From Tachypleus tridentatus (Eukaryota; Arthropoda; Merostomata; Xiphosura; Limulidae), in the NCBI RefSeq assembly GCF_004210375.1, contig NC_134825.1, positions 65,959,558 through 66,023,557 of the forward strand: DNA of 64,000 nucleotides. Direction: 5' to 3'. This document shows, in pieces, positions 47,716 to 60,068 of the stretch. Under the pieces are notes generated by a model. It made no database searches. It had not been told where the DNA came from and saw only the letters and a program-made list of their open reading frames with translations. Position 1 is the first letter of the stretch. Every line of letters starts with the position of its first letter. Made by a program: the position numbers and the translations under genes.

Positions 47716-48445
47716 GAATTTGAAGAAAACTTTGCAACACAAACTAAATATTGCATTTTTTTCATTTTCTTTTCAAAGAAACTTAGAGTTCCATTACTAC
47801 ATCTGAAACAGCGTAAATAACACACTGTTTAACCTTGCGCTAAAAAAAAGTTAAAAAGATGAACCCCTGGTATTTTCTATTTCCTCTACACGACCGTTTT
47901 GGATGCAACCTCTTCAGCAATCACCTTAAAGTGCACGGCTGGGTAAACCAAATTTCTGAACACTGGCAAGCTAGCATTTTGTCCTAAATAATACAATGAA
48001 TAAAACTGAAGCTGTCTCAACTGGCCAAACAGATTTATCATTTCTCACTACTAGTGTTTTACCGGAAGTGTTATACATAAATCAGCCTTAGTATCAGTGC
48101 CTAGCACTGTTTGTCAGCTTTCTCTCACGCTTTAAGCTATAAGATTGTATTATTTTCTGAACACAGGGTTTAACTTGCTACATAAGAATCTACAAACTTC
48201 TATACTTATTTGTGTTGTATAGATGGCGTTTATCTGCCCTGTATTAAATCTTCTGACACATTTTTGAGAACTTTTGCTTTTTCTATAAAGGTGTATAATA
48301 TATAAAATTTGCCATCCAATTTCTGAAAAGGGCTACAATTAAACTCCATTTTATAATATAGTTCCCAAAAACACTTTTCTAGCGGGTAAAGTTTAATTAT
48401 TAAGCTGCGTGATGGTTCAATAATAGCGTCATGTTTGAGTTGTAC

Positions 48446-48730
48446 AACTGATTGGAGGTTAAGGAAAATATGCCATAAAGAAATAAATGCTTGAGACGTC
48501 TGACAAAATGGAGTTGAAGGAAAACAACCTAAAATGAAATGTTTGAGACATCTGACAAAATGGAGTTGAAAGAAAACAACCTAAAATGAAATGTTTGAAA
48601 CGTCTGACAAAATGGAGTTGAAGGAAAACAACCTAAAATGAAATGTTTGAGACGTCTGACAGAATGGAGGTTAAGGAAAATACATTAGAATGAAATGTTC
48701 GAACTGTCTCACTTAATTGTAATTGAAGGA
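48446..48730 (+). repeat. Minisatellite, 52-bp unit
   Basis: About five tandem units, each containing GACGTCTGACAAAATGGAGT and usually GAAAACAACCTAAAATGAAA. The inner three are near identical; the outer units are diverged. Confidence 0.9.
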
Positions 48731-49160
48731 CATATTGACTTCCGCTATCATCAAGACGAAACATGAAAGTAGAAATTACTTTAGGTTGATTCTCAAAAGT
48801 CTTATTTTAATTTCAAAAACATTTTACTAACGATGTCAGATGTCCATCCCCAGATGATAGACACATTGATATACACTCTTATGAACGTTTTGACGATCCA
48901 ACTCAAAATTAGTCACCCACGACATTCAATGGTATATCTGTTACTATCAAACATCTTGATAGAAGAGTTTCAAAGTAAGTTTCAGAGCTAATCAGGCCCA
49001 ACACCATCTCTCTCCTAGAATAATTATCTCTAGGTCTGTGTAGTGTGTCGAGACATTTTAAAGTAGTTATCTTTGTTTAGCTAAATTCTACTGATTGTAT
49101 AAAATGGTCATGCGTTGTTGTAATTACGATTACCAGTGTGTTTACTGTAAAGCAGCGTTT

Positions 49161-49448
49161 CCCAAAGTGTGGCATGGCCAGGTGGTTAAGGCGCTTGACT
49201 CGTAATTTGAGGGTCGCGGGTTCAAATCCTTGTCACACCAAACATGCTCACCCTGTTAGCCGTGGAGGCGTTATAACGTGACGGTCAATCGCACTATTTG
49301 TTGGTAAAAGAGTGGCCCAAGAGTTGGCGGTGGATGGTGATGACTAGCTACCTTCCATCTCATCTTACGCTACAAAATTAGGGACGGCTAGCGCGGACAG
49401 CCCTCGTGTAGCTTTGCGATAAATTCAAAACAAACCAAACCCAAAGTG
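49161..49448 (+). repeat. SINE family A nested in the hAT left end
   Basis: CCCAAAGTG at 49161-49169 and 49440-49448 is a perfect 9-bp target-site duplication. The SINE (49170-49439) splits the hAT terminus. Confidence 0.92.
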
Positions 49449-49704
49449 GGGTGCGCGACCCGGTACCTGTCCGTGAAAAAAAAAAAAAAAAGATGGACCA
49501 CATAAAACTAAAAAAAATTAAATTGAATTAATATTAACCCTTTCACTACCAACTGCCCTTTTTATACTTTCTCTAAGCCCTTGTTGTATATTAAAGAAAA
49601 ATATAATTAAACCAGCTAATATAAATATATTCTAATAAAATTAATTTTAATTTAAACTTTCATTTCATGTAACTTGAAATGTATTTCAGTATCTCAGTAT
49701 TTTG

Positions 49705-49832
49705 CCCCCAGTGACATAGTGGTATATCTGTGGACCCACATTGCTGAAAACCAGGTTTCGATATTCGTGGTGGGCAGAGCACAAATAGCCCATTGTGTAA
49801 GTTTGTGCTTAATTCTAAACAAACAAACAAAT
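49705..49832 (+). repeat. SINE family C, best-preserved copy
   Basis: CCAGTGACATAGTGGTATAT head, GGTTTCGATATTCGTGGTGG, GAGCACAAATAGCCCATTGT, then AAACAAACAAAC. Useful as the family reference. Confidence 0.82.
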
Positions 49833-50284
49833 TATCAGTATTTCTAGTAATCTAATACAACAGAAAGGAAAAGTGAATGTTTGTGCTTAAGGATATAAAA
49901 CTATAGAATTCACAACTTGATGGTTGTCTTCATACCTTCAATCCCTCAGAAATTAAAGTGTTCTCACTTAGTACAACTTAGAGAGCCTAAAATAAAGTTT
50001 TATGGTTTTGATAACCTTGAGATTTTTGTGAAATACCGTACATTTAAACCACATTTTAACTAGACATGTTTCCTTGCTGAATCAAAGCTGATCTTCCCCT
50101 GTCTGCAGGTAAGATCAAAGAAGGGATTTTGTCTCATACAAAAGAACCATTTGCTCATTCAAGTTAAGTGGTTCTTCGACACCAAAGTTTTAAGAATTTT
50201 GTTCCAAATGTGTTAAATTTGTTTACTCTGTTAATGGAAATTGACAGGCATGCAAGACCTGAGTCTTAGGTCTCGTATTACCAG

Positions 50285-51990
50285 ATGGCAGCAGACAAGT
50301 TGCTGATGGCCGATGCTAGAAAGAAACGTCAGTTTGTTTTGAGAAGAGAGATAATTATTTGTCTTAGTTTGTACGAACTAAATTTTTTTAAGTTGTTCAT
50401 TTTAGAAAAAATCCTCTCCAACATGGGTAGATGGCTGAAGAAACATGCCTCACACATGAAAACCTCAAGTGATTCGCAAATCCAGCCTAGTTCTAGTGAA
50501 ACTGAAGTTAGTGAAAGTAATATGATGAATTATAAACGTTTAAGTGATATGCAGCTTGGTAGCAAAGAAAAACCGATTGGACTAGACAGTATTGTGATGA
50601 ATATTTGAAGTATGGTTTTATAAGTGGTGGTAGCAATAATGACATGCAACTATGTACTCTTTGTAATTCAACATTATCAAATGAATGTATGAAAACATCG
50701 AAACTGAAACACCACTTGGATACCAGATATCCAGAATGCTCGAGTAAGCTAATAGATTTTTCATAAATACGCAAAATGAAACAGTTTTTTCCAAATAAAT
50801 AATTTCACATACTTTTTCCACGAGATCTTCCAATGAAGACTTGTTTATGGACTCATACAAAGTTTCAAAACTAATAGTCGAGACAAGTTATCCGAATAGT
50901 ATTCTTGAAACAGTAATAAGTAATTACGTCTCGTGTTTATAAAAAAAACAACAAGAAAAATCAGTTGAATTTACTGACCCTATCTAATAAAACAGTGAAG
51001 ACAGAATTGTGGATATGGTGAAAAATAATGAAGAAACTCTCATACGTCGAGTTCAATATAATCAGTTTTTTCATCACAAATGGATGAAAACACAAATAGA
51101 ACATAATGCCAATTTAATACTAATTATAAGGACACAATTCATTAATATTTATTGTTTTATAAACCACTTCCAACAAGAACAACGGCTGAAGAACTTTTTT
51201 AATTTAATCAATAATTTTATAATTCAGAGTGGTTTTACAGAGGATCCGAACAGTGGCACCAAACTGTGAATGCGTGTATTGTAGCATTCATAGAGGGACG
51301 TAAGGTATGAAGAAAATGCCCTTACGTTTGAATTCAACTATGCAATAATGTGTTAAATTCACAGACTATATAAAAACTTGATCGTTGAACTCCAGAATCT
51401 TTACTGCTTTGTGCAAACAATTAGGAAGTGAACACTGTCATCTCTTGTTATACTGTAAAATTTGGTTGTTATCAAAAGGAAATGTCTTTAAAAGGCTCAT
51501 CGAAATGAATAATGAAGTTATTTTGTTTTTGGAACAACATCCCCCATCAGTGAAGGATACATATTTAAATTTAGAGACAGGTTTCATAATTTGCAATGAT
51601 TAATTAAAATGCCCTACCTATCTGACATTTTCGGCTTCTTAAATACGTTAAATCTAAATTTTCCAGGTGCTAACATAAATATTTTTATAGCCCAGGACAG
51701 AGGCACCTATGAAAAAATTAACTTGTAAAAGAGAAATAACACGTCTTTCCCTACTTTAACAAAATTATAAAGTCAGGATGAAGAAGGTAATATTCCAGAC
51801 GAAATTTTCTCATCATTCAAAGAGCATCTTTTGAGGCTAAAATCATGCTTGAAGGAATATTTGCCTCCAATCGATAGCAGTAAAATGTGGATCAGGAACC
51901 CTTTTACTATTGACACGGAGAATAAGGAAGGATTACAACTCAGAATTTTCAAGTAAGTCTATAGAAAGGACTAAATTTCTCGTAGTTGTC
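50285..51990 (+). pseudogene. Broken hAT transposase with BED finger
   Basis: Coding remnant of the preceding element. The longest open piece is 50285-50608, an N-terminal segment with RWLKKHASHM and a Ser-rich linker. The BED finger is one frame over, and the catalytic-region pieces are scattered over three frames up to about 51990. Such genes are often domesticated, but the interruptions argue against that here. Confidence 0.72.
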
Positions 51991-52000
51991 TCTAAATTTG

Positions 52001-53099
52001 AACTAATAGACAGAATAATGGGACTTGACCGTTATCCTTATAACTAATCAAAGGCCCCAACGTGTAGTGCGTTTATGTGAGAATTGGCTTCAAACCGCAA
52101 AACATTTGATCCATACTTTGACCATGCTAACTATTAGACCAGTCAGCTCTTCATTTCGATGAGGCATAAGTTTGTCAGGTTATTTCAGGTTGCAGCTTTC
52201 TGAAGTGCTTTGATATATGAGTATTAAAAGTCAATTTTTGCTTTATGACATTTAATGTCTGACCAGTTTGTTATACAGGACTGCACTGCTTAATTTATAA
52301 GTTACTTTTTAAATTGTTTTAGTTTTTATCTACAAACTTAGTTTGTTTAATAACTATAATTAAATATATACATATATATATATAATTTAGTTAATGTTAA
52401 ATACATTAGTTTTAGGTCAAACTGTGACCGTATATATATATATGTATATATATATTAAGTTTTATTGTGTTTTTTCTATTATAACAACGAAAATAACCTA
52501 CTCTTCTTGAATTCTGTTGGGTTGATTGGAGTCATTAAAAAATGTGTGTGCTAACTAGACTCCAAGTGAAATGACTGGATTAAGACTTTTCAGTGTCGCA
52601 AGTATGCCCTCGTAATTTTAGGGGAAGGGGCGAATCAGCCAGAATCGTAACTACAGCTAAAATGGAAATAAATGTAGGATGCTCAATTACCTTTCATGTA
52701 GTTGCGCCACTAAGTCTTTTTACATATTACAGTTAAGTTCAAAAACAAAACAATATATATAACATTTGTTATACTTTTAGAAGTAGTTAAATTATGATTA
52801 CAGAAACAAGATGAGTGTTCAAATAAACACGAAGAACCCAATTTTATGATAAAAAGCAGAAACTTCAGGAAGTGTTTGATGTTGATTCGTATCACCCAAA
52901 AACACTCTAACTTTTTGTTTTCAAGGTTCAAAACAATAAATTTAACCGAAGAGTTTACTGTCAGTAAACACACATATATAGATCTTAAGGCTAAAAAAAG
53001 AATTTATTTCAAAAAATTTTGAACTCTGAAATTAGATATATATTGTAAATATTACACTACATCTTATAGTGTACGTCTTTCCTTAGAACTACTGTTGAT
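52001..53099. other. No gene recognised
   Basis: Presumably includes the lost right part of the hAT element; a terminus matching the left end was not found. Confidence 0.45.
52366..52456 (+). repeat. Interrupted (TA)n tracts
   Basis: Two TA-rich runs (about 52366-52385 and 52430-52456) separated by about 45 bp. Confidence 0.75.
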
Positions 53100-53345
53100 T
53101 TGTTACTTAGAAACAACAATATTACTTAAACAGACGCACATTAAGTAATATTGTTGATTTGTTACTTAAAAACAACAATATTACTCAAAGAGACGCACAT
53201 ATAAATAATATTGTTGATTTGTTACTTAAAAGCAACATTACTCAAACAGACGCACATATAAGTAACATTGTTGTTTTGTTACTTGAAAACAACATTACTC
53301 GAACAGACGCACATATAAATAACATTGTTGTTTTGATACTTACAA
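53100..53345 (+). repeat. Minisatellite, about 60-64-bp unit with internal inverted repeats
   Basis: Four units each containing TTGTTACTT, ACATTACTC-like and CAGACGCACAT blocks. In the first two units CAACAATATTA and TAATATTGTTG form hairpin-capable arms. An open frame (53159-53398) crosses three units, with DAHINNIV repeated; the first unit has stops. Confidence 0.85.
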
Positions 53346-53498
53346 AACTTAAATTTAAAAATTTCATACACAAAAAAACGAAATTATTGTCTTATTAATT
53401 ACGATCTAATGAATGATGTAGAAGATTCCGTTCGTACTGATTCCAGATGACTTGTTATTAGATTTGTAATTCCTTCTCTTTGTTCCTCTTTTTCAAAA

Positions 53499-53570
53499 TC
53501 AAGGGTTCGATTCTCTAAAGTGGGCAGTGCTGATATTCCATTGTGCAGCTTTACACTGAAACAAACAATA
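53499..53570 (+). repeat. SINE family C fragment
   Basis: GGGTTCGATTCTCTAAAGTG, GGGCAGTGCTGATATTCC, GTGCAGCTTTACACTGAAAC. Confidence 0.55.
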
Positions 53571-54542
53571 ATATATTTTTATGCAAATAACTAATATCTG
53601 TTTAGATATATATGAAACAAAACAACAACAGTAACTGAGTTTATTTTTCCTTCGATTCATAAGAAAACGTCAATATCTTGCAAAATTAATATAAGAAATA
53701 CAGTATATCAGTGAGTTCATATATGAATGTCAAATAAGCTCAGTGTGTATTTTTATGTTTAACTGGTGGTTGATACGGCTCCATTTGGACTATCGGTAAT
53801 TACATTATATTATAAGTTACATAAACAGAGGTTATAAACTACTAAAAATAATTTAACCTTATAATATCTTAAACAACGCATATGTTGAATAATCTCAAAA
53901 TGCTACAACTTCTCCAAAACCTATATGAACATAGGTTCCTTGTGGCGGTTTAAAAGATAGCTGAAATACCATGCAAATCAAATTTTAAAATGTTAGATGG
54001 TATTGTACAGTTATCATAAACATATTGATGTTGAGAAAATTATCCATCTTTGATTGCTTCCCGAGTAATAGTTTTATTTGAAGCTTATTAAATAATATAA
54101 ACATACAATATTATTTACTTACAATTATCAAAATATTTGGATCAGTGCTCATAGGATATTATAAATGTATCTGTAAACATCTTAAACAAGTTATGTTGTT
54201 GTGAATCCATTTAGTTCTACAAAAATACAATCGAATATCTATCTTATTCTTCAGTATTGTCAAACCTATTTTTACCCTCGAGGTACACTGATGTATGGTG
54301 AATAAGTGATACTATAAATTAGTACTCTGAATGTACGTCACATATGCATACGTGTAAAATGTATACTGTGTATGTTTGGGTAAACCTCTTTTTTCGGGTG
54401 CATTTTTTACCAAACTAATACCGCTCTATATCTCGCAATTACAACTTTAGTTGGTGGAAATTTCTTCCCTAACGTACATTGTTTTACGTTTAAGTATTAC
54501 ATACATGTCAACCTAGTTCAAACTGTCTTCGTGACATGATAC

Positions 54543-54745
54543 TTCCCACACGAGCTCACGTGAATAATCAACAAAATTTTACTATAGTAGAACCGTCTGC
54601 CGAATGCCAGTGGTGCTTCACGAGCAGCTGCACGAGCGACAAGCTGCTCCTCCGTGACTGACTGTGCATGTGTGTGAACGTTCCAAACTCAGCCTCGATA
54701 CTCGTGACAGGTGTGCGCAAATAGCGAAACTTCGAACCGTGGGAA
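54543..54745. promoter_or_regulatory. Orphan CSL/E-box cluster
   Basis: TTCCCACA at 54543-54550, CACGTG at 54557-54562 and CGTGGGAA at 54738-54745, in an unusually G+C- and CpG-rich patch (about 54540-54790) bounded by AT-rich DNA. It looks like the HES promoters, but I find no bHLH or WRPW exon on either side. It may be a remote enhancer or the promoter of an unseen gene. Confidence 0.4.
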
Positions 54746-55048
54746 CGTGTCTCCTGCCTGTCAACACATTCTTTCCAGCCGTGTAAAGAGAGACTTCATA
54801 ATCTTTTGCAGGGGCGGTTCAATTGAAAAGACAGTGTCTTGAAATTTTACTTTTCTATTTTAACTCTTCCCTCCCCCCACACTCCATTCTCCCATTTTTC
54901 CAGCCAGTGGTAACGGGTTTTTACCAAGTCCGATGGTCTTAATACGTTTTAAACTCTAAAGAAATGCCATTTTTATGCCATGTCATACAGAAATACGTGG
55001 CGGCATGAGTAATACAAGAATGCTCAACATCAACTAAGCATTTTCAGC

Positions 55049-55120
55049 TTTTTGTTTGTTTGTTTTTTAATTTTGCGCAAAGCTACATGAGGGGTATCTG
55101 CAGAGCTTTTCTCTCTCTAC
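55049..55120 (-). repeat. SINE family A tail fragment
   Basis: TTTGTTTGTTTGTTTTTTAA, then TTTTGCGCAAAGCTACATGA; only the tail is left. Confidence 0.7.
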
Positions 55121-57527
55121 GTTTATCGATTGTTCAAGTCTCTACACAATGTTGACCATATGTAATAAGAATGACATGCTAACATAAATAAACAATACAT
55201 AAACATGTGTAAATAAATTAGTATCAAAGCATAACTTATTAATGCTAGAAATTTAATATCAAATATTTAATGAATATAATTATCAAAACACTGTGCTTCT
55301 GCGTAATTGAGCTGGAAAGCATAAATACAAAACATAACAGTATATTGAAAAGTGGCGGAGTTACAATAACTGGGGGATGCATAATAATGTTCTGTCCTTG
55401 AACAAAAGTATGGGGACATGTTCCCCCGTTAAAAATTTGTTCTGTTGTGTGTGATAGCGTTGTTAACATAATACACTATCCTCATCTTCCAGACTAGAGT
55501 AATCTAACCGTATAAATAAAGCTGAACTTGCATTGCTTGTTTTCGTCTTGAAAGCCACAAATTCCTCCATGACAACTGTAGTGTTGTTGGGTGACGTAGT
55601 GTAAAACGACTCTGTCAATGTTTCTTCAACTATGCACGTATCTTTATAACATTTGAAATTCTGAGTTAGATAATTTCGTTTACTTTCACTAAAAATAACA
55701 AAAACATGTTACTATATTTAACTTCAAGCTAAGCTCTAATCGTGTTTAAAATAAAACGTTGATCCACTCAGTTTTGTTCAACCAATCATAACAATTTAAT
55801 AAAATATAACGTGTGAGCTGATAAAATTGGAAGTTTTCGAAGAAGTTAGAACTCTTCGGACTTATAACCGAATAATGATAAACTTTGAATAAATAATAAT
55901 AATAAAATACCTTATCTTAAGCTCAGTTGATGAATTTTCTAAAAACCTAAAAAAATGTCGACCTTTTTATTTAGAATGAAAATAATTAAGCTATAGTATA
56001 TTGCAACACCTAGTTTCTCTATCAGCAATAACTCGCAACGTATGATCTAACAAATATAGATTTTGATAGGCTAATAAAAATATACCAAGATTATTTAATC
56101 AATTTCTCGTAGCACTAACCTGGTAGCAGGATAAAGAACTTTATCGTGTTTGCTGTATTGATTTTCTAATACATTCTAGGAGATCTTGTTTAACCTGGTA
56201 CTTTACTGGATTCTGTGTATTACACCTAGCTGTCTTCATAATCAAATAATTGCGACTCCATAACACCGTTTTTATTAGATACATGAAGATGTTCATATTC
56301 GGTTTACTTTATGTTTCCAAATGAGCCTCAAGTTTCTCTTGTATATTTGCAGGAAATTACTAATACAGCTATATCTTACAGTTTGTGACACTTGTGTTCC
56401 TCCGTAGCTAGCACTTTAAATATTGACTCTATCATCTTGTGTTTTATATATATAAGTACAATACCGAATAAAAATAAACGGAAAATTCGTAAAACAAATC
56501 AAAATATATATTTTTGCATATTATGCAATGCAAAAATGAGCTACAAGTGATTTTAATGGGAACGTAATCAGAAACGTTTTAGACTAGACAGAAAACATTT
56601 ACATCAAATGGTTAAAAAATCCTTAATTTGTTGTTATAACAAGAAAAAAAATAAAGTAGAAATAAACTTATAATAAATTCATTTGTATTCTAACCAACCA
56701 AAAAAGGAAGTCAAACGAAAATAAGTTCTAAACATGCATCTTCAAAACCCACGAATAGAGAAGAAGCGAGTGAAGTCCATAAGAGTCAATGCCGTAATAT
56801 GAAATACACTGACTAAAATCCACTTTGAAATTACCACAAACACTGTGTTCGATGTCGTTCTTATCTTTTAATAAACCATAAAATACAACCATAATAATTT
56901 CTATTATGTCAAACATAAAACACCACCTGGTGCAGTAAACAATACAGTAATAATAACAATAAATGAGCAACAACAACAAAATATACTTTTGTATGGTGTG
57001 GTTACCGGACACGCTTCTATGACAACGTGACAAATATGAGGTAGCGTGCACGATCTAGCATCACGCCCGGCAGGCGATTCCCACGCTTTTAACTGGATAT
57101 AAATTCTTATCTCATGCGTACTTATGTCATCAGCAAACACGTGCCATTTGGCGTCGAAGCCAGGTCAATTTGAGCATGTGCTCATTGAATTTCAATGCTG
57201 TCTTGAACTCTTAGGAACAAAAGTAACACCACAGAAATCAATAAAAAAAAAAAAAGTCTCTACATGTGGCGCACGTTCCTTCAACTTTAACACTGGTGCA
57301 TTGAACCGCATTACCATAGAGACGAAAAACAAATCCTTTATAGCTGGCCAGTAAATCTCACGGTTGGTTCCTGTTAACGTATTAAACACTTGCACGGTGT
57401 ATATATTTATTCCTAACCATCACATTCCCCAACATCTTTAAATTTATAAACCTTAGGTATTTATAACATCAGCACATGGTAATTAAGCTATATAATTGAT
57501 ATTAGTACATTATTTTTTCACATTATT
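55121..57527. other. No gene recognised
   Basis: AT-rich. Short frames at 56728-57140 include FADDI, but nothing else around it resembles a reverse transcriptase. Confidence 0.5.
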
Positions 57528-57809
57528 AAAGTACATTTGGGCCCGGCATAGCTAGATGGTTAAGGCACTTTAGGGTCGTGAGTTCGAATCCTCGTCGCAC
57601 CAAACATACTCGCTCTTACAGCCGTGAGAGCGTTATAAAGTTATAGTCAATTCCACTATTAGTTGGTAAAAGAGTAGTCCAAGAGTTGGCGATTGATGGT
57701 GATGACTAACTGCCTTCCCTCTAGTCTTACACTGCTAAATTAAGGACGGCTAGCGCAAACAGCTCTCGTGTAGCTTTGCGCGAAATTCAAAACAAACAAA
57801 GTACATTTG
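57528..57809 (+). repeat. SINE family A with 12-bp target-site duplication (duplication copy 1)
   Basis: AAAGTACATTTG at 57528-57539 and 57798-57809. The anticodon region is deleted (GGCACTTTAGGGTCG). Its 3' half begins the duplicated segment. Confidence 0.92.
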
Positions 57810-58628
57810 ACCTTCAACACTCCCGAAAAACATCATTAAGAACATAAACTAGAACAAAGGATCCAGATCTGTTATTATGTCATTGTTTGTTCCCATGATA
57901 AATCTTGTTTATCTAAAACTATTTGGTAATTTTTCTTTCACTTGTGTTATAAAGAACAAATTAGGAGTTTAAAACACGGAAATTAAAAAGAAACCCCAGA
58001 CTGGGTGTCAGTTAAAGTAGAATTCAAATTTAAATCATGTTTAATCTGTAAAACAAAAATTACATTTAAAGAATAAATGACGATGGTGGGTTTTTAAAGT
58101 ACACTTATAGTTAAGAATATACTTGGAATGAAATAGATGTATTAGTTCCTTATATCTACAAGAACCACTTATGCCTTTTTTTGCACGACGAGTTATCATT
58201 GCTGTCAGTGCCCAATGCAAAAATTGTTTCGAATATTTGCGTAAAGCTACACAAAGCTATAATTTATCTGCGTTAACTATCCCTAATTTTATACTAATGA
58301 TATAGATAAGAGAGAAATGACTAAACGTAAATCAGCTAGTCAACAGTATCTACTGTCAAGTGTTGCGCTAATTTGACCGATAGTGTAATTTGGCAGACAC
58401 ACCTATAGCGAGCGCATCCATGACTCCAAAGAGTGAAGTATGATTTTGGAAAACCATGAACCTCGTACCTACAATTCGAAATATCAACAAAGAATCGAAC
58501 CTCGAATGTTATCATTATCAGCCAACAAAGTAATTAATTTTGAATTACTTTTATTGTGTTGTTTTAACTCACAACTGTGAGGCACTCTAAAACTTCTGAT
58601 TGCGATGCCTCAAGCAGTCGCTATTTCT
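57655..58628 (+). repeat. Segmental duplication, copy 1
   Basis: Near-identical to 61423-62433 from inside the SINE (shared variants ATTAGTTGG and GCAAACAGCTCTCG) through to GCAGTCGCTAT. It contains an older minus-oriented SINE A relic at about 58229-58350. No gene seen. Confidence 0.9.
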
Positions 58629-59642
58629 CTTGTGATAAAGCCGGCAGTGGCACTGAGCAGGAAAAACTATAATTCTAGGTAGTGAGATGCTTTGATGGAG
58701 TTTTCTCCCATTGGCGTTAAGTTCTAGACGACATATAATTATGACTTCAATATTGACTGTTAATGCTTCATTAAGCCTAATTCCCTGAAAAAAAAAGGAA
58801 CACTGTGGACGTATAAACAACACGGCTCTAGATTCGAATATAAAACAGAGTATAAAACTTTTAAACAGAGAGTCTCCTTAACAAAACACTATTAAAGGAA
58901 ACCTAGTGGACTAAGATGTAAGTAATCCAATAAATTGATCATACAGAAGAATGGGTATGTTTTATTATTATTATTGCAAAGTATGGAGAATATGATATTT
59001 AATTGTAGAGAGGATCATAGTAAAAAACATGAGGAAGATAACTGTATTTAACGTTCACCAAATATAAAACAGTTACATGTCAATACACAAAATATAATAG
59101 TTTAATATTTTTAACTGAACACAAGTGTTTTATTTTTATTTTTTTATCTGTAAGGATAGTTTACTTTTGATAAAAAATTCTACCTAACTAAAGGCTCCAA
59201 TCTTGCGCCATCTAGTGGTAATGTTTTGACTTGCGAAGTATGCATTTCTCAAACGTTTTTTGGTTTTAGCTTCGTATATAGATTTAGGAATAACCTAACT
59301 TTTCTACGGTGATAAACATATTATTTAGACTACGGCTCAAAATATCGATAACAGAATGGTGTACTAAAGTAATGACGCATCAATACAATTTTGTAATCAT
59401 TGCACGTTTTTACTGTATTGTAAATTGTTTTATGATATTACATATTCCTAGTTAATTTCATTACTTAAGTTTTTTAATCTATGTTATTAGTTTGCTTTGA
59501 TAAGAAGGTATAGGTAATTTATAATATAGTTAACTATAAATTGACAATTACCTTATCAACAGTTTCGTACAATTCGGCTGTGTGTAAAAGACTTCAAACA
59601 ATGTGATTCACAGATTATCTATTACCTATGTTTCTGCCTGTG
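58629..59642. other. No gene recognised
   Basis: AT-rich spacer between the two duplication copies. Confidence 0.5.
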
Positions 59643-59807
59643 GCAGATTATAATGTGGTAATCAATTCCACTATTCGATAAAAATAGCCAAGGAATTCAC
59701 AGTAGGTGGTATTGAATAGGTATCTTACCTCTAGTCTATCACTTCTAGATTAGAGACGGTTGACGCCTATAGCTCTCGAATAACTTTGCACGAAATTTAA
59801 CAAACAA
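59643..59807 (+). repeat. Old SINE family A, head missing
   Basis: TTATAATGTGGTAATCAATT, CTCTAGTCTATCACTTCTAG, AACTTTGCACGAAATTTAAC. Confidence 0.75.
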
Positions 59808-59892
59808 GTAGCACAACCATTTATTTATTTCCATCAATTATGGAAAACAGTAACAACTTGAAAATGCTACTTGCTAAATGTTTATTAGCTTT

Positions 59893-59963
59893 CTTTCCTT
59901 CTAAATTAGAGACAGCTAGTGCTGATGGTCTTCTTGTAGCCTTGTGCAAAATTAAAACAAACA
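59893..59963 (+). repeat. SINE family A tail fragment
   Basis: CCTTCTAAATTAGAGACAGC to CAAAATTAAAACAAACAG. Confidence 0.7.
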
Positions 59964-60068
59964 GACTTATGTTTCAGGAGAGCCTCATATCTACATGCCG
60001 AGACGCCTGAACCATGCGACGCAGTGAACTACATTGTTGTTTTATAGTAGGGGTCACTAAATGTAACG

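Larger units (their letters stand above)
46721..48445. other. No gene recognised
   Basis: Holds only SINE remnants listed separately. Confidence 0.5.
49154..52000 (+). mobile_element. hAT-type DNA transposon remnant (ZBED/SCAND3-like)
   Basis: The left end resembles a hAT terminus: CAGCGTTTCCCAAAGTG at 49153-49169, resuming as GGGGTGCGCGACCCGG at 49449 after an inserted SINE. The coding remnant follows from 50285: a BED-type zinc-finger segment (about 50560-50765, YCDEYLKYGFISGG, CTLC, KLKHHLD), then transposase pieces at 51009-51269 and 51340-51603 (CKQLGSEHCHLLLYCKIWLL, LFLEQHPP), 51604-51720 (LSDIFGFLNTLNL) and 51790-51960 (WIRNPFTI). The final zinc-ligand His appears replaced by Tyr (RYPE). 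Multiple stops and frameshifts. I could not find a matching right terminus. Confidence 0.75.

Noticed and set aside
48446-48730. CRISPR array
   Set aside because: The repeats are directly tandem without unique spacers, in a eukaryotic genome.
53159-53398. 79-codon frame as a repeat protein
   Set aside because: It is the reading of a minisatellite; the first unit is closed by stops and no start context or promoter is apparent.
56904-57140. Minus-strand frame starting FADDI, suggesting a reverse transcriptase
   Set aside because: The flanking residues do not resemble RT motifs B, D or E, so the short match is probably chance.
57078-57143. CSL site (TTCCCACG) with a CACGTG 50 bp on
   Set aside because: A single CSL octamer plus one hexamer in a 64-kb window is near chance expectation, and there is no shared block with the HES modules.
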